Below, piece by piece: positions 1 to 11,184 of a DNA stretch of 22,500 nucleotides; position 1 is the first letter of the stretch; the number at the start of each line of letters is the position of its first letter. This DNA comes from Chondrilla cf. caribensis (Eukaryota; Porifera; Demospongiae; Chondrillida; Chondrillidae). The notes beneath the pieces were generated by a model. It had not been told where the DNA came from. It saw only the letters and a program-made list of their open reading frames with translations, and ran no database searches. The DNA lies in assembly GCA_964020155.1 (NCBI GenBank), contig OZ026566.1, positions 2,865,789-2,888,288 of the forward strand, written 5' to 3'. Both the position numbers and the translations under genes were made by a program.

Positions 1-37
<37 letters not shown>
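1..37. repeat. (AC)n microsatellite at the left edge
   Basis: Pure AC dinucleotide run cut by the window edge. It lies in the intron after exon 9 of the CCDC88-like gene. I found no further exon between it and position 174. Confidence 0.95.
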
Positions 38-38
<1 letters not shown>

Positions 39-174
39 TCTCAAACAGTTTTGGAAGCCATTCTCCGCACTCACATAAAGTTTCTACTACAGTCCAAGAA
101 CCAGTTAAACACAGCCTAAAGCACTCCACTGAACAATAAAGTCTACAATAGTAGAAATGTACATACGTACGTAC

Positions 175-963
175 CTCCTGCTGTAGCTTCTGAATCATGG
201 ACTTGGCCTGATCAAGCTGTTGGCTGTTCTCTGCTAGCGTGTCTACCTTGCGATCCCTACACACAAAATATATATATATTATAGTATACACATATAATTC
301 AAATTATATGTGTATACATACGTACATACATACGTATGTATACTATTTGTACTTTTGTATGTGTGCATGTACATATGTGAAATATTTACCACATCATTTG
401 CAATCAATACATATTATATATTACATTAATAAGTATTCACGTACAGAATGTACAATGTACTTACATATACGTACTCGCTTGTATTAATCACATGGTGAAA
501 ATGTGGTCCAAATGTGTATACATAATACGTAGTCACTCAACGCCCACAAACATACAGTACATACGTAAGTGTGTACGTGGATATCAATATTCAATCTGAG
601 ATAAATACAAATGGATGTGAGCAAGTGTTGTTAACATGGAGGGGTTGAAGTAGTCCATAGATTTTCAAGTTAATGAGGTTGGACTGTATACACCCTTTTG
701 TACATAATACGTACGTTCTCGCGCCATACAGATCTCATTCACTCACAGTTGCTCCTGTAGGTTCCGGACCTTTGTCCTCAGTTCTACCACTTCAGGGTTG
801 ATTTGTGGAGAAGGTGTCAATGACAGTTGCTTCGCCATCATCGGGGAGACCATGTCAGCCCCAGATAGACCCATCTGTTTAGAACAGAAAGCACAATACC
901 GAAGGATGAGTGGTGATTTAAGAGTCATTCAAACAGACAAAAGATGAAGTGTGTTGATAGTTA

Positions 964-994
<31 letters not shown>

Positions 995-3377
995 ATACAC
1001 AATGTACAATCCTGCATAGGGGTACACTCTCTACATGCGCAACAACCCACTACATGTACAGTATTTGTGCAACCTCTTACCTGCTGTGTGTCCCTAAAAT
1101 AGTTCCTTTCTAAGGTTATTTCAGTGATGAGCTGAAGCACAGAAAAAGGGATATGTATTGTACAGACTGTACTGCACACTCACTATCTATACATACGTAT
1201 GTACGTATACATGTATGTATATTAAACATAAGTAGTGTTCGCATACATATAGATACGTATAAACTGTATATATTACACATACAACCTGTAGGCCTCAGTT
1301 GTATCACCATAGTAAGCCCTAGGGCTCAAGCTGACACACCCAGAGAGGACACAACTGATCATGTACACATAGGTGGAAATGCCTTATTGTCTATTGGTGT
1401 AAATTAACATAATTATCACCTTTGAAACAACCAGGAAACCACAATGAATTGATGCGTGTGCAATTCACATGGAAACAATGTCCTTTGATTATACCAAACA
1501 TGTACTCTTGTAATACAGTATATGTTTATGTGAATATATACTGTATATATACGAAAGGCATGTTTAGTACAAATGTATGGCAAACTAGTGAATTTTGAGC
1601 AAGTCTGGAAAAAGAAGGTTTTGTTGATCAAAACACATTGCAATGGAATGTCACTAGCATAAATGTCAATATAGCAGGAATTTCCTCCTAAGCAAGTGCT
1701 ACTAACAAGATTCACCTATATACACATACGTAGGTGGGTAGATACCATATTCACATGTACAGTGGAACCTTTCTATTACAAAACTCTGGATTGCAGAAAC
1801 CTCTACACTAAGGACACCATGCTGTGTCCCAGTGTAGTACTGCAGTGTATTAAATAACCTCTGAATTGAGGAAACCTCTGTAATAAGGACTAGAATTAAG
1901 GCCCCAGAGTGTCCATAATAGAGAGGTCCCAATGTACACACACACAATGAGAACTGTGTACAGAAGACGACCTTACCTTGTGCAGTCTGTGTCTCTCAGA
2001 GGAGACATGGAACAAGTGATGAAATGCAGCTTGACACAGTGCTTCAACGTTCCTACAACACAACATAAAGTGAATTTCATTGCGTACACAGGTATGCATG
2101 TACATCAAAAACATGCTAATTCACAATATGTACATACGTACGTACGCAAAAATGAAACTACCTAATAGCTGAATGTGCACAGAATTCAGCTAGTACAACT
2201 CACTCTTTCGTGATGTCCCTGAAGGAAGTCCAATCATAAGAGCAGACGTAGTCAGTAGTCTCCGTGACCTGCTGGATGTAGGCTACTATGGCATGTTGAT
2301 CGGAGACATCCATAAGCTTCATGTTCTCAATAAGTGGTCCTTTGTTGTCGCACTGCACTACACAGCCTAGCAGTAGGGTCACGAGCTTCTCCAGCTCATC
2401 CAAACTTTGGTCTGCAGAGAAAGAGAGGGGGATGTACGTATGTATGTACATAAACACAATGATGGTCTGGTGATACTGGAGACATCGGTGAGGTTGGTGA
2501 TACTGGTGTTATGAGTGCTACTCCTAATATACGTATGTACGTACACACAGTTTCATATTACGTTATTCAAATACTGTGCTTTTAAACAGAGTGGATGCTT
2601 GATAATCTGACAGTCTTCAGGTAACAAACACGTGTCTGAATACAAAGATTGTAGGATTGTGGAGGCTTTTTAGTACAGTCTACAATAATGGCTGTGTATC
2701 AGGACTGAAGTCATGAAGGGTGTTGGCTTGAAGAGGACACAGTAACAAAGGTCTCCTGTACACAAGCAGTGTGGTCTATATGTACGTAGGTCATTTTTGA
2801 AGGGTACAGAACCCTTCTTGAGACCTAAAGTACCCTTCATCATGACACAAAATCCCCCCCCTCCGCACCCCTCTTCAAATAATCAATGTACATCAATGTG
2901 GTTTTACTGTTGAGTAGTGTATAGCATATTGTTCATACTTTACACTGTTTATTTTACGTACATAATTGTACTGTTGCTGTTGTTGTTGTGTGACTGCTTT
3001 ATTTATACCCCTCAAAAATGTTCCACACATACGTAAAGGTACCCTTCTTTATTTCAATTCTGGTGACCACACTGTACACAAGTACGTACGTACATATGTA
3101 AAATGTATACAAGATCTGTACTACAAATGTACGTATTATACTGTATGACACATGTACATACATATGTACATCCATGTACATACTTCACATTACCCTTCAT
3201 TAAGTACTGTATGTACAATACAATACACATGAATGTATATGTACATACTATTCTCGGGATCCTGTGCAATCAGAGATACGTCTGGGAGGGCCGAGACCAC
3301 TAAGTGCTGGAGAGATGACTGGAGAAGAGAGAATTTGTGAACGTTCAATCACCACACACAAACACACACACACACAC

Positions 3378-3439
<62 letters not shown>

Positions 3440-6400
3440 ATAATTATACATGATCCTAACCTGGTAAAATTCAACAATTCTATTAATGAGCAATTGAAGA
3501 TTCTCAAAACGACCTTGTACCGTCCCCGTCCTGTTCCGGACCACGTTAGAAGGTGGAAACTTGTCAGGGTCACTACACAGCAAATAGATTGAACAGCTGG
3601 AGCAACAGTATTCAGGAGTTGAAAGACCACAAACGTACATGACTCAATACATTGGGAACATATGTAAGTATGCATGTATAACAGACACACAAACAACAGC
3701 TAATAATGTACCAAAAGGGCTTTCCACCATGGGATACAGTGTGAGCACTGAGGTGTACCTGGCCCATCAACAGAGGGCCAACAATGCAGAAATACAGCTA
3801 TGTAGGCATATGCTATCACTGTTTGTGTGATATGTACATGTGTGTATACATATGGGCCCGTGTGTATAATTGACTGTTGAAACCAGTAAAGCTGAAAAAT
3901 TGCCAACCAAAGCTGACACACCCATCAACACATACATATATTTACATACATACATTAGTATGTCTTACAGATGCATTCAGTAAGTGATGTTATGTTATAG
4001 ATAAACACTACATACGTACGTATGTAGGTAACATGCTGAGCACATCAAAGTGTTGACACACCATAGTGCATTATACATAGTATGCATGACTGTACATGCC
4101 GTTCTGCTAAGGATGGTACTGTCAGTGCTCGTTGTAGAAGAATGAACACCGCTGTGGTGTGTGTGTGGTGTGTGACGTGTGTGTGTGTGGTGTGTATGTG
4201 CTGTGTGGTGTGTATGTGTGGTTTCAACCAACATACGTACATACGAATGATGCCAGTGATGTTGATCAAATATAGTGAGCAAGATCTGACACTCAACAAC
4301 TGCCTACACACCCAAACACCCACTACACACGCCAGGGTATCTCCACTATAGACGGGTCCAACAGCACACAACATTACCCACTACACACACGAAGACATGT
4401 CCTATTCCTGGTCCACTTACACAGCCGTCATGACTTTATTCAGAATCAGCCCATCAGCCACATCTTCAACGCTTTTCAGAGTTCCCGCATCATCAAAAGT
4501 CATAAGCTGAGGTAATGGAGAAAGACAATGGAATGATGCAACAAACCCACAGTTACAGGAGAGCCCTACAAAGACCATCTCGGTAATAGGAAGTACATAA
4601 GTATTTGGAAACACCATTACTCAGTCACAGAATTCCTATACTACGTACGTACGTACATACACTTCAACATCCAAATTACGTACGTAGGACCACTTCACAA
4701 TTGACACCACTTTGGCTGACCCCATAGGTGGTCACAATCGTGGAGTTCTACCACACTTCAACAAAGCAATGACTATCTGTACTGTACATTTAGCACACCA
4801 TAAAAACATAGCACGCAGTAGTGTTCAGACACAGAAGCCATTCCAATTCACCATGGATATTGTCTTGCTAGTAACCATGTAACCCCACACAGACAGTATG
4901 CTCCACAAACTTCCCCTTGAGAAGCACACATGTATGTACATACCTACTAGTACGTATGTGGGTAAAGTAGTACTGTTTATCAACGCACAGGAGAACATCA
5001 ATTTTGCTGTTTTCAAAATCGAATGTCCAAACAGGTGAGACTGTTTGTATGGCTTCCTAGTGAATACCAGCCAACAATGCCACCCACAATGGTGAGGGGT
5101 TGCTTTGCTGACACAGTACATGAGCTGGCTGACACGGTAGCACCGGTGGGTGTCAAATGAAACAGCACAATGCACACACACACACACACACACACATATA
5201 TGTATTATGTAGTGGAGGAAGTTAATCAAATTTGATGACACAATCTTGTACAAAAGGCACTTCACACTCCTGTACAGGACACCCCACACTCCTGTACAGG
5301 ACATGCCACACTCCTGTATAGGAAACCCCACACTCCTGTACAGGAAACCCCACACTCCTGTACAGGACACCCCACACTCCTGTACAGGACACCCCACACT
5401 CCTGTATAGGAAACCCCACACTCCTGTACAGGACATCCCACACTCCTGTATAGGACACCCCACACTCCTGTACAGGACACCCCACACTCCTGTATAGGAC
5501 ACCCCACACTCCTGTATAGGAAACCCCACACTCCTGTACAGGGCATCCCACACTCCTGTACAGGACACCCCACACTCCTGTATAGGAAACCCCACACTCC
5601 TGTACAGGGCATCCCACACTCCTTTACAGGACACCCCACACTCCTGTATAGGAAACCCCACACTCCTGTACAGGACATCCCACACTCCTGTACAGGGCAC
5701 CCCACACTCCTGTATAGGACACCCCACACTCCTGTACAGGAAACCCCACACTCCTGTACAGGACACCCCACACTCCTGTACAGGGCACCCCACACTCCTG
5801 TATAGGACACACAAATCACAAAGTTGAATACAAAGTCCATCAAGTTACTTCACACACAGAGTACAAGCGTTTAACCGGATGCCTTAAAAACCACAGTAGA
5901 GCAGAATCAGGTTTCTCACAGGCAGTGCAAACTCCACATAGTGCAAAGACTGAAGTCATACTTGAATCACACACAATCACCTTGGCCTCTACATGAGATC
6001 ACCAGTAAAGAGTAATATTCATGTACGGATGTACGTACGTATGTACATTCATACATGTACACACGTATATACATACGTAGGTATCAAAAATAGGATGATT
6101 ATATTGATATGTACCAGCAAGTATGCACAGTATATAACAAATCTAAGTAAACCAGTCAAGCAAACATACATACATACGTACGTATACATTAGTTCTGTAA
6201 ATTTTTTTATACACATGTACACTCATACGTATGAATGCACAAACTCAGTCACAAATCTTTTCCACACTGAACAAGATGTGATCACATCCAAACAAACATA
6301 ATGACCTATGTACATCACCCTTGGCTTATCATTGTATGTAGACCCAGTATACACTGGTACACCACCACAAGCATCCTCTATGATATGAGGCCATGGACAC

Positions 6401-9400
6401 CATGAAATCAAGGAACAATGGTACACTCACAAAGATAAGTACATCTATGTATGTATGTTCAACAGAAGCTCCATACCGTATAGCGGGAAACTTTGGCGAG
6501 TATTAAATTTGCCGAATCAGTCCCCGGAACGAATTGGCGAGTTTTAAATTTGGTGGCATGACAAATTCCAGGATCGTCAGATTACGTCAGAATAAAATAT
6601 GGCGGATTTTAAATTTGGTGATTTTCCGTAAAATCACCAATTTGCCAAATTAAAAACCTCGCCAAAGTTTCCCGCTATACGGTATACATATATTATATAC
6701 GTATATGTTACAATTGAATGAAGAAGAAAATAGAGATTATGTATGTACATACGTATGTATGTTGTTAGAATATGAATTTTTGAAGGACCAATAATGGACT
6801 TTCTTATAGTGCTAGTACTGTTAGTTGACATCCACTCCACAGCAGATGGAAGGACAGGTACAAATGCATCCTGTACTAAGAGTCCACTGTGCACATATGT
6901 ATACTTATCTGTTGTAATATGCTGCAATTGGCTATGGTGAATTTTATAGCTACTATCCAATTGGACCTCCATACACCATATGTAGGTAGGTATTCATACG
7001 TACGTAGTTCCACCATATGACTGTTTTCAGTTTTAGAAATTTGTGGTGAACAAATTAATTGACTTTATATAATATTGAAGTCTGGTGAAATAAGCAATAC
7101 CAGGTAACATCATACATATTACATAATAACACATATACTACAGCCTTAGTAGCAATTCCCATTATATCTACCACAAAAGTGTATGCACAGGTACGCACAC
7201 ACAGTGTACAGCTGAATGTACATACGTACGTATGTATGCATGCGTGTGTGCAATGCCAGGCTAGGAGCTGTATAAATACATCTACGTACTTGGTCAAAAT
7301 GTACGTATTATTTTAGGTTAATATTGAATACAACCATGGCTTTACAAGTTACAAATCTTTCCGTGTGCCCATACCGAACACTACAAATACACTACTATAG
7401 ATCGTATGTTGAAAGTTGACAACATACGTACGTACCTACCTACACATGCGTACTTATATCTTAGTTGAGCGGTACATAGATCAAAGAAAAAACTGTGCGT
7501 ACATAAACCATGTAGCACAGGTCACCAGACAGGCTTCATTGTTAGGATTAATCCAGTGAGAACAAGGCAGGAAATTAGTAAACACATTTCTATTGCACAT
7601 ACGTATGTACATAATATGTTGCATTGGACTCTGCGCATATTTGCAGTACAAATTGTCTATCATTCACCATACCAGGATACAAATTAATGTATGTATAGTA
7701 TGTATGTATGTAATAGTTATATCCTGCCTAGGTGTGCTGAAGCATACATAGACAGGATATAACTATACATGTACATACATACATTACTGTAACATGCAGC
7801 AACAACTCCATTAAAAGCAAATATAATACTGGTGTGAACCCTCACCATTGTATCTAGTCTACGAGAGACAAATATTTCAAGGTGAGTGATAGGAAACAAG
7901 TTTCCCAGAGTAAAATGAAACTTAAGTGAAAACTCTACACAGGATGTGAATACGTACGTGTGCATATGCAAGTTCGTATGTACGTACATACGTACAAAGA
8001 TACATCAAGTGCTCATACATAACTCATAAATGTAAGTATCCTCATATACACATTACACATAGCATGTACGTACATGTGGTAAGTATGCAGACAAGACACG
8101 ATTCACGCGTGAACTACTGACTTTGAAGTATGTACACACCATTAGGTTTGGTACAATCTTGTCAACTAGAAGCTTTAGGTGCAAATGGAAAATAGCACAA
8201 TGTACATATCTACATATGTACACCTGTGTACAACAGAGCCACAGATGAGACCATCCCTAGGTTAGTATGGTTGTTCTTTGGCTCCAGCACACAGTACTCC
8301 ACACTCAACAAAGGATTGAACAAATGTCTATTCATTTTCACACAGATAGGTACCCCCGATGGTGATTGGGACACATGCCCAATGAAACATCAAAGCTCTT
8401 TTGAGCTGTTAGGGTCAATTTACACTCCACTTGACAGGTACAAAATAGAGGCAACCACAGTATGAGAAAAACACCATCACCATCACCAGTTCATGCACAT
8501 TGCGTGAGTGGCACTGGAGAGGGAGGCATCATGTGTGTTACCCGACTGTCCCCCTGGGTCGCATCACTACATGTGATGAGTTCATTCTTCACACCCAATT
8601 GGACAGAACAGAAGACACGCAAGAAGCAACTGTCAGAATTTAGCACACCAAGTACAAGTACAACACACCACAATACATTAAACTCTTCAGGACACACTAC
8701 AATACATTCTACTTTGGAACCAAAAATACACATTTAAGTGGCACCATGCTGGAAGGAAGCTAAAGGAAGATGATCCAATGAATACTTTTCTGCCAGATGA
8801 TACGTATAATATAATCCTAGTGTGGACAGGTACACCATTAGTGGCCTATTTAAACACTTTTCACACAAATGAATTAGCACACAATACGGCATAGAGATTA
8901 TTAAATCTATGTCCATACAAACACAATTCACAATGTACGTACATGTGAACACATACAATGAGATGTATCACAGCATCTCAAGAAAAAATCATACACCCAA
9001 TGTAGGTCCGACATGCTTAGTAAGTACATTGAAGGGCACACCAAATCAGTACTTCTTATCAGAGGTACTTCTATCAGTACTGGTTGACATAGTGTACATG
9101 AGCTAGGAACTGAGTGGAGTGTACATAAGCTAGGGACAGAGCAAAGTGTATGCAATTACCAGGGTACTTTTAAGCACGTTACACTGTACATGTGAACAAT
9201 AAAAGCAATGATATAATGATGTGTGCTACTATGTCCTGTGAAAACATACATATCATGATATGTACCACATTGGAGGGGATGAAACAAAGAAGACATAAAA
9301 CTACAGTGGGACACTCTGTTATCATAGATACCAGATGGAGGGCATCCATGTGCTGGACTCTACCACGACAAGGGTGTGATCCTGGGAGAAGAACATCCAC

Positions 9401-9960
9401 GGCAGTTCAAACCAGGTTGAAAACAAGACAGTGATTTGACGAGGGACGTTTCACGCTGGTGAGGTTGGCTGCACTGTGTGCTACCTATGCCACATGTCTC
9501 GGGCAACACTGGAAGGTACAGGACAACTGTAGATACTCTACCCCTCAACCAGCAAATTCGAAGAAGACAGTATAATTATATTTATAGTGAATCATAACGA
9601 ATTGTAAACAGTCCAGATTCTCTGTCGTCAACATAAATGGTCAGTTCTCCCGATTCAACGTGCGTGCGTCTGTCTCTTTCACGATGAAAGGAGGGTCTCT
9701 AGAAAGAGACCTTTAGTTAGGTGCGCTCGTAAATGAAATCGTAGACACCACCTCATCCATAACGCTTCTGGTGTTACTGTCTTACCAACACAGGGTACCC
9801 ACAGTACCTGAAGGCTTATTCGCACGCAGCGGGAAACAGATCTCTAGGCAAAATCGAGGTTGCTAACTTGGGAACGCGCGTACACAGAAAACTCACTACT
9901 CTATCCACTCACCCACACAATCAGCGGCGACTCCATGAAATTTTCTTTCGTTTTATCCAT
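175..9960 (-). CDS. CCDC88: CCDC88/Girdin-like HOOK-domain coiled-coil protein, N-terminal part (left-truncated by window)
   Basis: Girdin/Daple-type proteins are large cytoplasmic scaffolds: an N-terminal HOOK (CH-like) domain, then a long coiled coil. Nine exons are visible, all with in-phase GT-AG junctions: 9960-9913, 4506-4421, 3572-3461, 3306-3249, 2411-2204, 2052-1977, 1131-1081, 874-747 and 256-175 (283 codons). Exon 1 is only MDKTKENFMESPLIVW, matching the Girdin start around FMTSPLVTW. Exons 2-6 carry the HOOK domain, with landmarks VEDVADGLILNKVM, FENLQLLINRIVEFYQ, LVTLLLGCVVQC and AIVAYIQQVT. Exon 6 (NVEALCQAAFHHL...SSERHRLHK) and exon 7 (LITEITLERNYF) match the segment after the HOOK domain. 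Exons 8-9 start the coiled coil (VVELRTKVRNLQEQ, LAENSQQLDQAKSMIQKLQQ). HOOK1-3 are related, but AIVAYIQQVT and the following DYVCSYDW match CCDC88 better. The paralogue (A/B/C) cannot be assigned. The rest of the coiled coil and the C-terminus lie left of the window. Confidence 0.88.
257..746 (-). other. Intron 8 of the CCDC88-like gene
   Basis: AT-rich intron with imperfect TACGTA/TACATA/TATGTA tetranucleotide tracts and an (AT)n patch near 270-310. The tract around 287-318 is a near-palindrome built on ACACATATAATT. I see no coding segment or RNA gene here. Confidence 0.75.
964..989. repeat. (TG)n microsatellite
   Basis: Thirteen uninterrupted TG units in the intron between exons 7 and 8 of the CCDC88-like gene. 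Confidence 0.95.
1757..1937. mobile_element. MITE-like element with about 22-bp imperfect terminal inverted repeats, TA flanks
   Basis: The left end reads GTACAGTGGAACCTTTCTAT and the reverse complement of the right end reads GTACATTGGGACCTCTCTAT, so the termini match at most positions. Both ends sit on a TA dinucleotide, as expected for Tc1/mariner-like TA target duplication. The element is about 180 bp with no coding capacity, so it is non-autonomous. Internally the phrase AAACCTCT...AAGGAC occurs twice (about 1799 and 1872), which suggests growth from degenerate repeats of the terminus. It lies in intron 6 of the CCDC88-like gene. Confidence 0.72.
2412..3248 (-). other. Intron 4 of the CCDC88-like gene
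   Basis: No coding segment is seen. It contains a C9 run near 2855, TGC/TGT triplets near 2972-2991, several TACGTACGTAC tracts, and three scattered copies of the octamer TACCCTTC (about 2830, 3041 and 3192), the first as an imperfect inverted pair with GAAGGGTA. The octamers may be remnants of an old dispersed repeat. Confidence 0.6.
3353..3438. repeat. (AC)n microsatellite, interrupted once
   Basis: AC-dinucleotide tract with one CCAT interruption near 3378. It lies in intron 3 of the CCDC88-like gene, between exon 4 (ending 3306) and exon 3 (3461). Confidence 0.95.
3573..4420 (-). other. Intron 2 of the CCDC88-like gene
   Basis: No exon found. It contains a TG-rich imperfect minisatellite (about 4151-4223, units of GTGTGTGGTGTGTG type) and TACGTACGTATG tracts (about 4012-4026). 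Confidence 0.7.
5173..5196. repeat. (CA)n microsatellite
   Basis: Uninterrupted CA run about 70 bp before the 22-bp minisatellite. Confidence 0.95.
5265..5815. repeat. 22-bp minisatellite, 25 tandem copies
   Basis: Consensus phase: CACTCCTGTAYAGG followed by RMAHCCCA. Twenty-five units follow each other at exactly 22 bp with no indel (CACTCCTG first at 5265, last at 5793). Variation is confined to a few sites: C/T in TGTAYAGG, GAC/GAA/GGC after it, and an ACC/ATC/ATG site. Unit 17 has one T substitution in TCCTTTAC. The core CCTGTACAGG is a perfect 10-bp palindrome in the C-type units. Since 22 is not a multiple of 3, the array reads open in more than one frame on both strands; these ORFs are not genes. 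Confidence 0.97.
6476..6682. mobile_element. 207-bp MITE with perfect 25-bp terminal inverted repeats and TA duplication
   Basis: The left end begins CCGTATAGCGGGAAACTTTG and the first 25 bases are exactly the reverse complement of the last 25 (6658-6682). The element is bounded on both sides by TA. Inside, AATTTGGTGATTTT (about 6615-6628) and AAAATCACCAATTT form a second hairpin, and the terminal motif TTGGCGAG recurs degenerately at 6534. There is no transposase ORF, so it is a non-autonomous element, probably mobilised by a TA-targeting (Tc1/mariner-like) transposase. It sits in intron 1 of the CCDC88-like gene. Confidence 0.88.
7714..7765. repeat. 13-bp perfect inverted repeat (hairpin)
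   Basis: TAGTTATATCCTG (7714-7726) is matched by CAGGATATAACTA (7753-7765) around a 26-nt loop. Flanking TATG/CATA tetranucleotide runs extend the pairing imperfectly. It may be a relic MITE or simply foldback sequence within the intron. Confidence 0.7.
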
Positions 9961-10352
9961 ATTCCTGAATAATACAAACCGAAAATGTGAACACATTAGG
10001 TCTTGTAGTCTCGCTTACACCCACCACAGAAGAAACCGAACCTGGCGGTGTACATGTACAGCTACGTATGGAAGGGTACCGATTGAACTGAAGAATCGAA
10101 CCATATTTTACACCCTCGTGTCACACGAATACAGCCACATACCTTCTCCAAACTGAAGGGAACCTCAAAAAAGATACAACAAAACGAACACAGATCCTCG
10201 GGCTCTTTCTCGCGTAGAACTACTAGATTATCACAACCTCCTTTCCTATCGTGAAACGACTACGAGGTGCCGTTGATGCAAAAGTATGAATATCATTAAA
10301 ATATGATGACATCACGACCAGCACACATGGACATAATACACACAGTGGCAAG
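9961..10352. promoter_or_regulatory. Intergenic region between the CCDC88-like start and the EAPP stop; probable CCDC88 promoter/5' UTR
   Basis: This 392-bp gap lies upstream of the CCDC88-like ATG (9960) and downstream of the EAPP stop (10353). It is visibly richer in CpG than the introns on either side and largely free of microsatellites, fitting a promoter by position. No TATA box or canonical polyadenylation signal can be assigned confidently. Confidence 0.4.
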
Positions 10353-11109
10353 CTAGTTACCAGCCAATACGTTATAAAAGTGAAAAACTTCGTCTTTGTC
10401 GTAAACCCCCACTTCTGTGTTACAAGAACTACATCGAACTGGGTTGAAAACATCAAATTCCTTGCCAATGTCTTGGCTCTGGGACTTTTTTCTCTTTTTC
10501 TGCTTTGGCTTGTGTGTAAGAACCTCATCCTTCATAATGGAGCAATTGAGAACAAACATGGCACGATACTGTGTCTTGTACACTTCATGTCTGTAATAAG
10601 ATAGATTGTAGAGATTTTAGCCAGCACACTCACATATACACAATCTGTAAATGTTCATACCATATGCATACGTACGTATATACAACATAATACATAAGGT
10701 AAAGGTCTAGTACAGTACACATGCCCATAGCTACAGTGATTTTTACCTCGTGAGAAGATGGAGCTATCACAAAAGCCTGGTGTATGTAGAACACATACAC
10801 ATACACACTGGATCTGTCCACAAGACCAAGAATACAAGATAGGACAGAGGCACTGGTGCTGACCTTTGGCAATCGAGACACAGAGTGGTCATACACGCTG
10901 GGCAGCTTAGTACAGCATCTGTCTTGGGAAAATTGGAAATCTCCGAGTTCTGAAAGCTGTTGTCGATACCATCGAGTATATCATCTTCATCAGGATCTTT
11001 GACAGCCTCATTCGGTTTCTTTGTGAAATCTTTGGATGCCTTAACTGGGAGGAAAGATGGCATCACTAGGAAAGTAGTATACAATCACTTGGAACTTACA
11101 CAACAAACA

Positions 11110-11184
<75 letters not shown>

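Larger units (their letters stand above)
4507..9912 (-). other. 5.4-kb intron 1 of the CCDC88-like gene
   Basis: It separates a 16-codon first exon from exon 2 at a phase-0 junction. The family alignment runs straight through it (VW joined to LMTF against Girdin TWVKTF), so no exon is missing. It contains an (AC)n tract (5173-5196), a 25-copy minisatellite (5265-5815), a TIR element (6476-6682), a 13-bp hairpin (7714-7765), a two-copy 27-bp tandem (about 9091-9144) and a short perfect hairpin, GGTCTCT/AGAGACC (9694-9711). The remaining sequence, including 6683-9690, shows many TACGTA tracts and no gene that I can support. Confidence 0.75.

Noticed and set aside
4825..5814. 329-codon open frame on the minus strand with repeated GVLYRSVGCPVQEC-type peptides
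   Set aside because: It is produced by the 22-bp minisatellite, whose period is not a multiple of 3, so similar frames stay open in several registers on both strands. There is no start context or homology.
5265..5815. CRISPR-like array
   Set aside because: Units are directly adjacent with no unique spacers, there are no cas genes, and the context is a eukaryotic intron.
8226..9434. Several 65-91-codon ORFs in CCDC88 intron 1
   Set aside because: Short, mutually overlapping on both strands, with no recognisable domain and no splice partners in phase with the CCDC88 exons.
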